A stretch of 48,070 nt of DNA, taken from positions 1 through 48,070 of the forward strand of contig SXOD01000063.1 of NCBI GenBank assembly GCA_005776885.1, written 5' to 3'. The notes beneath the pieces are model-generated. The model was not told the origin of the DNA, did not search any database, and saw only the letters and a list, made by a program, of their open reading frames with translations. Source of the DNA: Planctomycetia bacterium. GTDB taxonomy: Bacteria; Planctomycetota; Phycisphaerae; Phycisphaerales; SM1A02. Positions 33,379 through 42,020 of the stretch are shown in pieces; positions within the stretch are counted from its first letter, which is position 1, and each line of letters starts with the position of its first letter. Made by a program: the position numbers and the translations under genes.

Positions 33379-34776
33379 ATGAAAGAGAGTCCCAACACAG
33401 AGCCATGCGCCATCCGGGTGGCAAAACTGCACCGAAATCTAAAGCTCTTGCACTGGGATGCGGGGGCGTGGGCCTTGATGAATGGCGCGGCTGAGGCCTA
33501 TTTCGTGGCTTTCGCGCTCGCGGCGGGGCTATCACAGGTGTCCGCAGGGCTGGTGGCCACGGTCCCCGTCCTGCTTGGGGCACTGCTGCACGGGATCACG
33601 CCGTGGGGGGTGCGCCACGCGGGGAGCCTGCGAACGTGGACTGCGGGCGCAGCCTGTGTGCAGGCCATTTCGCTCGCAGGACTGGCCGCGTGCGCCTGGA
33701 CCGGCGGCATCTCGGCGCCGATGCTCTATGGCCTGGTCACGCTCTATTGGGCGGCTGGGTTTGCCACCGCGCCGTCGTGGCAGACCTGGATGCCCACGGT
33801 CGTGCCCAAGTTCATTGCCACCCACTTTTGGACGGCGAGGAACAGGACGGTGCAGGCCTGCCTGGGCCTTGGACTCTTGTTTGGGCTCGTGCTCCAGTGG
33901 GGCCGGGATGAACACCACGAGATGGCGGCATTCGGCGTGCTGCTCTCAGTCGCCTGTCTCGCAAGGGTGGCCTCGACCGGCCTTCTGTTTGCCACAGGGG
34001 AGCCGCAACCGGAACTGGTGAAGCGGCTGGAGCGCCCCAGCGTTGCGCAGTTGAAGCGCGACCTCGGTGATCGATCCATCCGGTCCCTGATCCTCTACAT
34101 GCTGGCGGTGGTGTTCAGCGTGCAGGTGTCGGGCGCGTTCTTCACGCCATACATCCTCGACGAACTGGGCTTCGAGTACTGGCAGCTCATGTGCATCTTT
34201 GCCATCACCTTTCTCTCCAAGGTGGTGGCGCTGCCTGGCGTGGGGAGGTTGGCCAAGCGGCACGGCCCCGGCGTGCTCCTCTGGTTGGGTGGCATCGGCA
34301 TCGTCCCGATGGCGACGCTGTGGCTGGTCTCGGACTCGATCTGGTGGCTGATGTCCCTCCAGTTCATGGTCGGGATCGCCTGGGCGTGCTGGGAAACCGC
34401 GACGTTCCTGATGGTCTTTGACACGATCCCGTCCGACCGCCGCACGGCCGTCCTCACGCTCTACAACATTGCCCACGCCTCGGCGATGGTGACCGGATCG
34501 CTCCTGGGCGCGACGATCCTCCGATTCGTCGGTATCGATCGAGCCGGCTACGCCGCCGTCTTTGTATCCACGGGCCTGATGCGGCTGATGACGCTGTTCC
34601 TGCTTGCGGGCATCGAGCCCCGCCGATTCAAGCTTCGGCACAGCTTCGACCTCTACATGCAGACCCTTGGCATCCGCCTGGGTGCGGGGACGATTGACAT
34701 CCCGCAGGTCACGGAGACGTCGAAGGCGCCGCGGGTGCCGGAGCCAGCGCATCCGCTGGATGTCGGGTCATCGTGA
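33379..34776 (+). CDS. MFS-type membrane transporter
   Basis: About 465 aa with ~12 hydrophobic helices (for example MNGAAEAYFVAFALAAGLSQV, VLLGALLHGITPWGVRHAG, LILYMLAVVFSVQVSGAFFT, TAVLTLYNIAHASAMVTGSLLG). The layout and the loop after helix 2-3 fit the major facilitator superfamily, and a ~60-aa cytoplasmic tail follows. No substrate clue is present. I chose ATG 33379 over the upstream-open frame: TAAAAT (33356-33361) precedes it by 17 nt, and a weaker TACCCG (33366-33371) by 7 nt. The 3' end overlaps the next, convergent gene by 68 bp. Confidence 0.83.
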   Translation: MKESPNTEPCAIRVAKLHRNLKLLHWDAGAWALMNGAAEAYFVAFALAAGLSQVSAGLVATVPVLLGALLHGITPWGVRHAGSLRTWTAGAACVQAISLAGLAACAWTGGISAPMLYGLVTLYWAAGFATAPSWQTWMPTVVPKFIATHFWTARNRTVQACLGLGLLFGLVLQWGRDEHHEMAAFGVLLSVACLARVASTGLLFATGEPQPELVKRLERPSVAQLKRDLGDRSIRSLILYMLAVVFSVQVSGAFFTPYILDELGFEYWQLMCIFAITFLSKVVALPGVGRLAKRHGPGVLLWLGGIGIVPMATLWLVSDSIWWLMSLQFMVGIAWACWETATFLMVFDTIPSDRRTAVLTLYNIAHASAMVTGSLLGATILRFVGIDRAGYAAVFVSTGLMRLMTLFLLAGIEPRRFKLRHSFDLYMQTLGIRLGAGTIDIPQVTETSKAPRVPEPAHPLDVGSS

Positions 34777-35305
34777 AGAGCGCGTGCTCTTGCTCCTTGC
34801 CGTTCGCCTTCGCCCCCCAATCCGTGGAGACGGTGCCGTCATCGTTGAAGGTGAACGTCACGGAATCCATCCGCATGGCATCGGGCGAGGCCAGGTTGGT
34901 GCAATCGACGAAAGTGAATGCAATGGAATCGTCCGTGAACGCCGTCGCGGCCAGGCGCGGCTGGTTCTGCGCAGCGCAATAATGGGTGCACAGGAGTCGC
35001 GGGCCGTCCATGTGGTACATCGTGACCATCTGGTGCGGCTCGCCAGCGAAAAGGGTCTCTGCGACGCAGCTTCCGGCGGCGATCACCTCGTACGTCACCA
35101 CGGTGTCGGGCTGCCCGTCGCCGGTGATGTCGGCATCCCAGGTCCCGTTCATGCCCTGCAATCTTGAGAAGGCATCCCTTGCACTCATGGAGCCCTGAGC
35201 GGCCTGTGCGGCCTGGGCGCCCGGCGAGCGATGTGCATTGGACGAGGCGGCGAGGATGGCGGCCCCGAGGGCGACCAGCGAGGGAGTGATGGTGAGGGTG
35301 TGCAT
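34709..35305 (-). CDS. Secreted protein, lipocalin/DUF1579-like (tentative)
   Basis: This 198-aa protein has a signal peptide (LTITPSLVALGAAILAASSNA), a short Q/A/S linker, and a beta-rich domain (GMNGTWDADITGDGQPDTVVTYEVIAAGSCVAETL, HMDGPRLLCTHYCAAQNQPRLAA, SVTFTFNDDGTVSTDWG) that resembles DUF1579-type small ligand-binding or lipocalin-like folds. This is an impression, not a firm family call. Three cysteines may form a disulfide. ATG 35305 was chosen as the only Met just before a signal peptide. It is divergent from the FAD oxidoreductase (52 bp) and its 3' end overlaps the MFS gene by 68 bp. Confidence 0.65.
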   Translation of the reverse strand: MHTLTITPSLVALGAAILAASSNAHRSPGAQAAQAAQGSMSARDAFSRLQGMNGTWDADITGDGQPDTVVTYEVIAAGSCVAETLFAGEPHQMVTMYHMDGPRLLCTHYCAAQNQPRLAATAFTDDSIAFTFVDCTNLASPDAMRMDSVTFTFNDDGTVSTDWGAKANGKEQEHALFTMTRHPADALAPAPAAPSTSP

Positions 35306-35357
35306 GGCGGGTGTATGGCAGGCGGGCGGCGTGAAAATCGTGTTCAATGCGCGACCC

Positions 35358-36491
35358 ATGGCTGAATCAAGAGCAGATGTCGTCGTGATCGGTGCTGGCA
35401 TCGTAGGCATCGCCTGCGCTTTCGAGGCAGCGCGGCTGGGGAAGCGCACCATCGTGATCGAGCGTGACAAGGAGTCGCGTGGGGGATCGGCGCGCGGCTT
35501 CGGGCTCCTCTGGCAGGGCGGGCTCGCGCCCTCACTGCTGTCGCTGGCCGCGGAAAGCCTCAAGGGGTGGCGTGAGGTCATCACGGAGGCCCGTCTCTGG
35601 TCCAAGCAGGACGGGGGGCTCACGGTCGCGGGCACCGAGCTGGAGGCGCAGGTCCTTCGCGAATTTGCCGAGCGCGCGCCCGACCTCGGGTACGCCGTGC
35701 GGTTCCTGGACCCACAGCAGGCCGCCGGGAAGTCCCCGGCCGTCATCCCATCAGCCATCTTCGGTGCGCTCCACTCCACCGGTGGCGTGGGGGTCGACCC
35801 CGGCGAAGTCTTGACTCGGGTCCCCGAGTGGCTGGCCTCCGACCGAGGCGTGGAGTTTCGCTACGGGTGCGCGGTCGCCGACGTGTCGATGCCCACCGTG
35901 CGTTGCACTGACGGGAGCACGATCAAGGCAGACCGGGTCATCGTGGCGACGGGCGACCGCATGGACGGCTTGTTCCCCGATGTGTTTCGCCGCAACGGCA
36001 TCAAGGCCTGCAAGGTCCAGATGCTCCAGACCGTTGAGCAGCCGCGCGCGTGGGACTTCGGGCCGAGCATTGCGCTGGGCATCGCGTCGCGAATGGCGGA
36101 TTCATTCAACGACTGCCCGTCCATCGACGCGCTCCGAGGGACCATTGCGGCGCGATCCCCGGAGCTGGACCAGTTTGGCATCCAGCCCATCATGACCCAG
36201 CATGCCGACGGCTCCGTCTGCATCGGGGGCAGCCATGAGTACGGCGAGGCTGCGGAGGAGCCCTTTGACAAGGAAATCATCAACGAGATCGTCATGCGTG
36301 AAGTCAAGAAGTGCGTGCAGCTTCGCGACTGGACGATTGAGTACCGATGGGTCGGCAAGTACGTCCGGTCTCCATCGCGTCCGCTCGTCGTGGACGAACC
36401 ACAGCCTGGGTGCAAGGTGGCCGTCGGCGCAGGCGGATCCGGATTCACGCTTGCGTTCGGCCACGCACGACGGATCTTCGAGAACTGGTGA
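35358..36491 (+). CDS. TIGR03364-type FAD-dependent oxidoreductase (DAO superfamily)
   Basis: This 377-aa protein has an N-terminal dinucleotide site VVVIGAGIVGIACAFEAARLG and ends with GAGGSGFTLAFGHARRIFEN. The signature blocks GSARGFGLLWQGG, GVGVDPGEVLTRVPEWLA, CKVQMLQTVEQPRAWDFGPS, SFNDCPSIDALRGTI and GIQPIMTQHADGSVCIGGSHEYGE match my recollection of the TIGR03364 clade, oxidases often found with 2-aminoethylphosphonate catabolism genes. No phosphonate gene is visible here. Its stop overlaps the GTG start of the sialate O-acetylesterase, so the two are co-translated, which hints at amino-sugar or sialic-acid-type substrates instead. ATG 35358 gives a standard N-terminus; no Shine-Dalgarno and no convincing -10 box. 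Confidence 0.83.
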   Translation: MAESRADVVVIGAGIVGIACAFEAARLGKRTIVIERDKESRGGSARGFGLLWQGGLAPSLLSLAAESLKGWREVITEARLWSKQDGGLTVAGTELEAQVLREFAERAPDLGYAVRFLDPQQAAGKSPAVIPSAIFGALHSTGGVGVDPGEVLTRVPEWLASDRGVEFRYGCAVADVSMPTVRCTDGSTIKADRVIVATGDRMDGLFPDVFRRNGIKACKVQMLQTVEQPRAWDFGPSIALGIASRMADSFNDCPSIDALRGTIAARSPELDQFGIQPIMTQHADGSVCIGGSHEYGEAAEEPFDKEIINEIVMREVKKCVQLRDWTIEYRWVGKYVRSPSRPLVVDEPQPGCKVAVGAGGSGFTLAFGHARRIFENW

Positions 36492-38527
36492 ACTTCATGA
36501 AGACAACCCCCCCTCAGCAGCATTCGTTGGGCCGTGTCTCCCTCGCCATCGTGGCGATCGGAGCTGGAGCGAACGCCAAAGCGGAGGTCCAGCTGCCCTG
36601 CGTGTTCACGGATCACGCGGTGATCCAGGCCGAACGGCCGATTCCCGTGTGGGGGCGCGCCACGCCAGGAAGCGAGATCGTGGTGAGCCTGGGCTCGTCG
36701 GCCATCAACGCGATCACGACGCCCGAAGGGACATGGCGGGTCACCCTGCCCCCGATGGCGGTTTCGTTTGATCCCCAGGTGCTCCATGTCGAGGGAGATG
36801 GCTCGTCCATCGACATCAAGGATGTTCTCGTCGGCGAGGTGTGGATCTGCGGCGGGCAATCCAACATGGAGTGGGTGGTCGATCACTCCAAGGGAGCGGA
36901 TGTGGAAAAATCGCGCGTCAAGGATGCGTCGATCCGCCTGATCAAGGCACCGCATGCGGTGTCTCCCGACGAGGAGTTCACGATGGACGCGTCGTGGCAG
37001 GTCGGGACGCCAGGCGCCGTCGGCGGTTGGTCGGCGGTCGGGCTGGCGTTTGGGCAGGCCCTCGCGGAGGCGCGGCACACGCCGGTGGGCCTCATCAGTT
37101 CCAACTGGGGCGGCACGCGGATCGAGCCTTGGATGGACGAGCCTTCGCTCCTTTCGTGCCCTTTGACAGCGGAGGCGCTGAAGGCATCGCAAGCGGACGT
37201 CGAGGCGCGTCGAGGAACGGCGGTGCCCGTGGCGCCAAGTGCGCGCGAGGTGGAAATCGAATACTGGAATGAAATCCGAGCGCTGGACCAGGGTGCCAAG
37301 GAAGGGTGGATGCGATCGGCGGCGGCGACGGCGGAGGGTTGGAAGTCCGCGGAGGTGCCTGGGCACTGGGGAAGCGAAGGTCGTGCACCAGAACTGCGCG
37401 ACTTCGACGGGGTCGTCTGGTACTCCCGAAAGGTGACGCTTCCGCCGGATTGGTCGGACAGCGCCATGATCCTTCGCCTTGGTGCGATTGACGATTCCGA
37501 CGTCACGTTCGTGAACGGCGAGCTGGTCGGCCGCACGACGATGCGGCATGACCTGCCGCGTGTCTACGAGGTCGCTCCCGGCACCTTCAAGGCGGGTGAC
37601 GACAACTGGATCACGGTTGCGGTCGTCGACCCCCACGGTGCGGGCGGTTTTGCCAGTCCGCCCGCGGCGCTTTCCATGCACCCTCGCGGCGTGACGCGCG
37701 ATGCGATCCCCTTGGCCGGGGAGTGGAAGTATCGGGCTGGCGGGGCGACTCGACTGACGCCGCGCAGCGTTGATGCCCCGTGGCACGGACTCAACCAGGG
37801 ATCTCCGGGATCACTGTGGAACGCGATGCTGGCGCCGTTCGCGCCGTACGCGGTCAAGGGCGCCATCTGGTACCAGGGCGAGGCGAACGCGGGCGAGCCC
37901 ACGGCGTACGCCACGCTCCTGCCCGCACTGATTCGATCTTGGTCGAGTCGGTTTGAGAACCCCGAGTTCGCGTTCGGCATCGTGCAGCTTGCGGCGTTCA
38001 AGGCTCCCAGCGAGGACCCGGACCAGGGCGGCTGGGCGTGGCTCCGGGCGGCGCAGGATCACACCGCCCGCACCGTGCCCAATGCCTTCCAGGTCGTGAC
38101 GACCGATGTCGGCGACGCCGACAACATCCACCCCACGGACAAGCGAACGGTCGGCGATCGATTGGCAGGCTCGGCTCGTGTCGTCGCCTACGGCGAGGTG
38201 GTGCCCTGCGCCCTGACGCCCCTGGCGACCCACGTCTTGCCGGGAGCACGGGTGGGCGGCGCCCTTGCCGTGACCGTGCGCTGTGAAAATGCAACGCGGC
38301 TGAGGACGAAGGATGGCGCGGAGCCCGGTGGGTTTGCCGTGGCCGGAACCGATGGCGTCTTCCATTGGGCGAAGGCGGCGCTGGACGGAGACCGACTCCT
38401 CGTCTGGTCCGACAGCGTGGCGGAACCGGCAACGATCACGTACGCGTGGCAGGACAATCCCGTGCACGCGAACGTCGTGAATGAGTGTGGCCTCCCGCTC
38501 GCGCCGTTCAGGTTCCAGGTGCGGTAG
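36488..38527 (+). CDS. Sialate O-acetylesterase, SGNH family, secreted
   Basis: About 679 aa. After a signal peptide (RVSLAIVAIGAGANAKA) come the family blocks VQLPCVFTDHAVIQAERPIPVWG, the nucleophile block ICGGQSNMEW, GLISSNWGGTRIEPWM, a jelly-roll insert (VVWYSRKVTLPPDW), AIWYQGEANAG, and the catalytic tail DADNIHPTDKRTVGDRLA. These enzymes remove O-acetyl groups from sialic acids or similar sugars, usually outside the cell. GTG 36488 overlaps the upstream TGA (GTGA) as in other operons here; ATG 36497 is an alternative. Its 3' end overlaps the anti-sigma-like gene by 20 bp, convergent. Confidence 0.92.
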   Translation: MNFMKTTPPQQHSLGRVSLAIVAIGAGANAKAEVQLPCVFTDHAVIQAERPIPVWGRATPGSEIVVSLGSSAINAITTPEGTWRVTLPPMAVSFDPQVLHVEGDGSSIDIKDVLVGEVWICGGQSNMEWVVDHSKGADVEKSRVKDASIRLIKAPHAVSPDEEFTMDASWQVGTPGAVGGWSAVGLAFGQALAEARHTPVGLISSNWGGTRIEPWMDEPSLLSCPLTAEALKASQADVEARRGTAVPVAPSAREVEIEYWNEIRALDQGAKEGWMRSAAATAEGWKSAEVPGHWGSEGRAPELRDFDGVVWYSRKVTLPPDWSDSAMILRLGAIDDSDVTFVNGELVGRTTMRHDLPRVYEVAPGTFKAGDDNWITVAVVDPHGAGGFASPPAALSMHPRGVTRDAIPLAGEWKYRAGGATRLTPRSVDAPWHGLNQGSPGSLWNAMLAPFAPYAVKGAIWYQGEANAGEPTAYATLLPALIRSWSSRFENPEFAFGIVQLAAFKAPSEDPDQGGWAWLRAAQDHTARTVPNAFQVVTTDVGDADNIHPTDKRTVGDRLAGSARVVAYGEVVPCALTPLATHVLPGARVGGALAVTVRCENATRLRTKDGAEPGGFAVAGTDGVFHWAKAALDGDRLLVWSDSVAEPATITYAWQDNPVHANVVNECGLPLAPFRFQVR

Positions 38528-39866
38528 GGCGCGTCGCCGGGCGCTGGGGTCGACCCATGCCTGGCATGGCACCCGGTCCTCGGCCCGCCTCTGGTCCTCG
38601 GCCCGCCTCTGGTCCTCGGCCCGCCTCTGGTCCTCGGCCAGCCTCTGGGCGATCTCCGCCCCACCGCGACGGGTCAACTGTCTGGAGGCCGCGCCCGTCC
38701 GGAGTGAACCAGTCGGTCGGGTAGGCGTGCGCCCCGCCGCGGGTGAGCTCCACCTGGCGGCGGACTTCGCCACCCTGGGCCAGCCAATCGGAGGTCAGCG
38801 AGACCACTTCGAACGTCGTCGCGTCGGCGATGATTCGGACGACCGCCGGGGGTTCGGCATCCATGAACTCCATCCCGCGGCGATGCTGGCCGCCGGTGCG
38901 CATGGAACGGTCGCCGCGCGGCTCCTCCGGCCGCCGGTGCGGATCGCCCTCCATCTGGGCGACTGCGCCATCGCGCGGTCGCCGACCGCCGGCTTGGTCG
39001 GCCGCGTTGGCACGGCGTTGGTCCGTCGTGTTGGCACGGCGAGTGGCGATGACGTTGACGAGGGCGGTCCCGGTGCGCGAGTCAGTCGATCGTGTCAGGG
39101 AGAGGTCGTAGCCGCGGCCGAGTCGATCCATCGCGGACTCGAGGGTCAAGATCGCGGACCCATCGCCGTCGGCATCGCTGACGCTGGAGAGCAGCACGCG
39201 CAATGGGCCCGGGTCGGCCGAGCGGATGCAGCGCTGGCCAGGAAGCTCGGCCCAGTACTCCTGTCCGTCGAAGCCCAAGGTCCGGAGGAAGTTGCTTGAT
39301 TGGCCCGGCTGGCCCGGCTGTCCACGCGGCCCCCGACCGCCTGGCATTCCCTGCAGCGGATCGGAGAATGAGAAGACAAATCGATCATCGTCGCCCAGCA
39401 CGAGCAAGGCCCGGACCTCGTTGCCGTACTCCGGCCCATTGTGGCGAATCGCGACCGAGTACGTCCGGTTCGAGAGGGCCGACGCCTTGTCCATGAGACG
39501 GCTGAGCGTGTCACTGGCGCTGGTTTCCTCCACCTGGAACACCATGATGGCGATGGCCAGCGATGCCGCGACGAGGACGGCGGCAGCCGAAGCTCGGCGC
39601 ACCCATCGACCCAGCTGCCATCGCTCGCGCTCGTGGATCTGGGCCCGGATTGCGGCCATGGCCGACTTCACTCGCTGCTGCGTGCGCTCCGCGTCGCCAG
39701 GTGCCAGAAGGGAGAGCATCGCGTGCACCGCGATCGAGTCTGCGGCACGGTTGGGGTTGGCGTCGCCCAAGTGCAGCTCCTCGGCGAGCAGCGCGTCCGG
39801 CTCGCCCGACGGCCCGGGCTGCTGGCGGTCGCGGTCGTGCGGTGCATGGGAGGGATCGTGTGTCAT
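38508..39866 (-). CDS. Membrane partner of the ECF sigma factor (anti-sigma-like), repeat-bearing tail
   Basis: This 452-aa protein is coupled to the ECF sigma gene by ATGA overlap (39866-39863). The first ~90 residues are cytoplasmic and lack the zinc HxxxCxxC motif. One membrane helix follows (ASAAAVLVAASLAIAIMVF, ~92-110), then a ~340-residue exported domain rich in D/R/G (SRLMDKASALSNRTYSVAIRHNG, LVLGDDDRFVFSFSDP, SLTSDWLAQGGEVRRQVELTRG), which resembles LolA/RseB-type outer domains only vaguely. The last ~50 residues contain the RPEAGRGPEAGRG tandem repeat. Topology and coupling argue for an anti-sigma or sigma-linked sensor; the sequence alone does not prove it. Confidence 0.75.
   Translation of the reverse strand: MTHDPSHAPHDRDRQQPGPSGEPDALLAEELHLGDANPNRAADSIAVHAMLSLLAPGDAERTQQRVKSAMAAIRAQIHERERWQLGRWVRRASAAAVLVAASLAIAIMVFQVEETSASDTLSRLMDKASALSNRTYSVAIRHNGPEYGNEVRALLVLGDDDRFVFSFSDPLQGMPGGRGPRGQPGQPGQSSNFLRTLGFDGQEYWAELPGQRCIRSADPGPLRVLLSSVSDADGDGSAILTLESAMDRLGRGYDLSLTRSTDSRTGTALVNVIATRRANTTDQRRANAADQAGGRRPRDGAVAQMEGDPHRRPEEPRGDRSMRTGGQHRRGMEFMDAEPPAVVRIIADATTFEVVSLTSDWLAQGGEVRRQVELTRGGAHAYPTDWFTPDGRGLQTVDPSRWGGDRPEAGRGPEAGRGPEAGRGPEAGRGPGAMPGMGRPQRPATRPTAPGT
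38575..38646. repeat. 18-bp tandem repeat, four units, inside the anti-sigma-like gene
   Basis: Unit GGTCCTCGGCCCGCCTCT at 38575, 38593, 38611 and 38629 (the last with one change), 18 bp each and in frame, encoding EAGRGP six-residue repeats near the C-terminus. Copy number can change without a frameshift. Confidence 0.92.
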
Positions 39867-40396
39867 GCTGCTGCCTCGGAGAAAATGCCCTTGCCTCGGA
39901 GGCACTCGGCGAGTGCGAGTCGGGCTCGATAGAGTCGCTTGCGAAAGGTCTCTTCAGGGAGGCCGCTCGCTTCGGCGGCCAGGTGTGAGTCCAAGCCACG
40001 GATGTAGACCAGGTCCACGGCGTGCCGGTGGTCATCGCCCAATCGGGCGACGCAGTCCCGAAGCGTGGCCATCTGCTCGGCGAAGGTGTCGCCGGGCTGC
40101 TGTTCCATCCGCTCCATCTGCTCGTCGAACCGGCGCTCCATCAGTTCCGTGAGGTGGTGCCGGTATCGCTTCTTCTTTCGACCCATCGCCAGCAGCGTGT
40201 TGCGCGCGATCCCGCGGAGCCAGGGGCCGAACGGCCGCTCCCGGTCAAACTTGTCGATGAGGTTCCAGGCGGTGATCAGGGTCTCCTGGAAGGCGTCTTC
40301 CACCAGTGACTCGTCAAACGCCAGCCCACGGAGGTAGGCGGTCAGCATGTCGGAGTGCTGGCGGACCAGGATCTCGAAGAAGTCTTCGGAACGCAT
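39863..40396 (-). CDS. ECF-type RNA polymerase sigma factor
   Basis: This 177-aa protein has region 2 (FEILVRQHSDMLTAYLRGLAFDESLVEDAFQETLITAW, then PFGPWLRGIARNTLLAM) and region 4 (RHAVDLVYIRGLDSHLAAEASGLPEETFRKRLYRARLAL) and no region 1 or 3, as in ECF sigmas. It recognises extra-cytoplasmic stress promoters under control of the membrane protein encoded just downstream (ATGA overlap). Unusually, the link between the regions holds a long basic and polar stretch (RKKKRYRHHLTELMERRFDEQ). ATG 40396 was chosen because the frame upstream overlaps the divergent fucosidase. No TANNNT box at 6-10 nt is seen; a self-recognised promoter is possible. Confidence 0.93.
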   Translation of the reverse strand: MRSEDFFEILVRQHSDMLTAYLRGLAFDESLVEDAFQETLITAWNLIDKFDRERPFGPWLRGIARNTLLAMGRKKKRYRHHLTELMERRFDEQMERMEQQPGDTFAEQMATLRDCVARLGDDHRHAVDLVYIRGLDSHLAAEASGLPEETFRKRLYRARLALAECLRGKGIFSEAAA

Positions 40397-40516
40397 CGAT
40401 TCGGTATTGTCGCCTCGGTGGCTCGATCGACCCGGAAAGTGGTGAAATCGAGTGAAAATCTTGCTTGATTTGGACGGCGAGGGGCCCCGAGGAAGCAAGT
40501 TCGTAGGATCGGCGGC

Positions 40517-41950
40517 GTGATTGCCATGGGAGTCATCGTCGCCGCTGCCATCGTTGCCCAGACTGGATCGCCCGCCCCGGTTGGCGCTCTCCCCGAGCCT
40601 CGGCAGCTGCCGTGGCATGAGATGCGCGGGTACGCCTTTGTCCACTTTGGGCCAAACACATTCACCGACCGGGAGTGGGGGCAGGGCGACGAGCCCGAGT
40701 CGGTCTTCAACCCGACGGCGCTCGATGCGGCGCAATGGGTGGCCGCGTTCAAGGAGGCTGGCTTTGACGGAGTCATCCTGACCGCGAAGCATCACGACGG
40801 TTTTTGCCTGTGGCCCAGCGCGCAATCGACCCATACGGTCGCCTCCAGCCCTTGGCGAGAGGGGAAGGGCGATGTGCTTCGCGAACTCTCCAGCGCCTGC
40901 GCCGAGGCAGGCCTGAAGTTTGGCGTCTACCTGTCGCCGTGGGATCGCAACCACCCGCTGTACGGGACCGGTGAGGGCTACAACGAAGTGTTCCGATCGC
41001 AACTGGAGGAAGTCCTCACGGGCTACGGGTCGACCTTTGAAGTGTGGTTCGACGGCGCGTGCGGAGAGGGCGCGAATGGGAAGCGGCAGGTCTACGACTT
41101 CCCCAGTTTTCGACAGGTCGTGAGGGAGCTCCAGCCCGGTGCGGTGATGTTCAGCGATGTGGGCCCCGACTGCCGATGGGTGGGCAACGAGCAGGGCCAC
41201 GCTGGCGAGACCAACTGGGCGACGCTGAATGTGTCCGGGCACGGCATCGGGAATGATCGCCCGCCCGCCGCTGCCAGCCTTCGCTCTGGAGATCGGCTGG
41301 GCGAGCGATGGGTCCCGGCGGAATGCGACGTGTCGATCCGCCCAGGATGGTTCTGGCACGAAGCGGAGAACGGCAGGGTGAAGTCGCCTCGCGTCCTCTT
41401 TGACCTCTTCGAGCGCAGCTGGGGGCACAACGGATCGTTCCTGCTCAATGTGCCGCCCGACCGTCGCGGGCTCATCCACGAGAATGACGTCGCTGCGCTG
41501 CGGGGATTCCGCGAACTCGTGGATGCCACCTACGACCACGACCTGGCCGACGGCGCGCGGGTGACGGTTTCGGCGAGCGAGGCATCGTCGTCACCCGCAT
41601 CGTGCCTCGTGGACGGATCAACGGGCATCTCAACCGGCGACGCGTACTGGATGGCCCCGGTCGGGGCGAGCGAGGCCACCATCACCATCGACTGGGTCGA
41701 TGCCGTCACGCTCGACCGCGTGCAGCTGCGAGAGCCGATCCACCTTGGGCAGCGGATCGAATCGGTCAGGGTGGAGGCGCGCGTGGCGGGCGCGTATCGC
41801 GAGATCGCCAAGGCGACGACCGTCGGCAACCGGCGTGTCATCCGGGTGGAACCGGTCGAGACGGACTCGCTCCGCATCACCGTCGGTTCGACGCTGGGCC
41901 CACCGGCGCTTCGCCGAATCGGTGTGCACCGGACGCCGCTCGCGCCGTGA
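40517..41950 (+). CDS. GH29 alpha-L-fucosidase with C-terminal discoidin-like domain
   Basis: This 477-aa protein has a short export signal (MGVIVAAAIVAQ), a GH29 catalytic TIM barrel (MRGYAFVHFGPNTFTDREWG, DGVILTAKHHDGFCLWPS, KFGVYLSPWDRNHPLYG, FEVWFDGACGEG with the nucleophile Asp, WGHNGSFLLNVPPDRRG) and a C-terminal F5/8-type (CBM32-like) domain from ~340 (ATITIDWVDAVTLDRVQLREPI). The product would release L-fucose from glycans. Start is GTG 40517, 7 nt after TAGGAT (40504-40509): a likely leaderless mRNA. It diverges from the ECF sigma gene and converges on the MdtN-like gene; the spacer is taken up by the palindromic element. Confidence 0.93.
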   Translation: MIAMGVIVAAAIVAQTGSPAPVGALPEPRQLPWHEMRGYAFVHFGPNTFTDREWGQGDEPESVFNPTALDAAQWVAAFKEAGFDGVILTAKHHDGFCLWPSAQSTHTVASSPWREGKGDVLRELSSACAEAGLKFGVYLSPWDRNHPLYGTGEGYNEVFRSQLEEVLTGYGSTFEVWFDGACGEGANGKRQVYDFPSFRQVVRELQPGAVMFSDVGPDCRWVGNEQGHAGETNWATLNVSGHGIGNDRPPAAASLRSGDRLGERWVPAECDVSIRPGWFWHEAENGRVKSPRVLFDLFERSWGHNGSFLLNVPPDRRGLIHENDVAALRGFRELVDATYDHDLADGARVTVSASEASSSPASCLVDGSTGISTGDAYWMAPVGASEATITIDWVDAVTLDRVQLREPIHLGQRIESVRVEARVAGAYREIAKATTVGNRRVIRVEPVETDSLRITVGSTLGPPALRRIGVHRTPLAP

Positions 41951-41973
41951 GGGCGGTCCAGGGTGCCTCGCCC

Positions 41974-42020
41974 GTGAATTGATCAGAGTCGACCAAAAAA
42001 CCGTCGAATCTGATCAATCC
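41974..42020. repeat. 47-bp palindromic element, copy 1 (possible terminator)
   Basis: Arms AATTGATCAGA...TCGAC and GTCGA...TCTGATCAAT pair almost perfectly around a loop with A6 on the plus strand (T6 on the minus strand). The right arm contains the stop codon of the MdtN-like gene (TGA, 42016-42014). No U-run follows on either side, so it is not a standard intrinsic terminator. A matching copy lies at 47358-47404. Confidence 0.85.

Noticed and set aside
38575-38646. Regulatory iterons
   Set aside because: The 18-bp repeats are inside a coding frame, keep that frame and encode a six-residue repeat, so they are protein-level repeats.
41974-42020. Standard Rho-independent terminator
   Set aside because: The stem is long, but the A/T run is in the loop and no U-tract follows the stem, so only a non-canonical role can be proposed.
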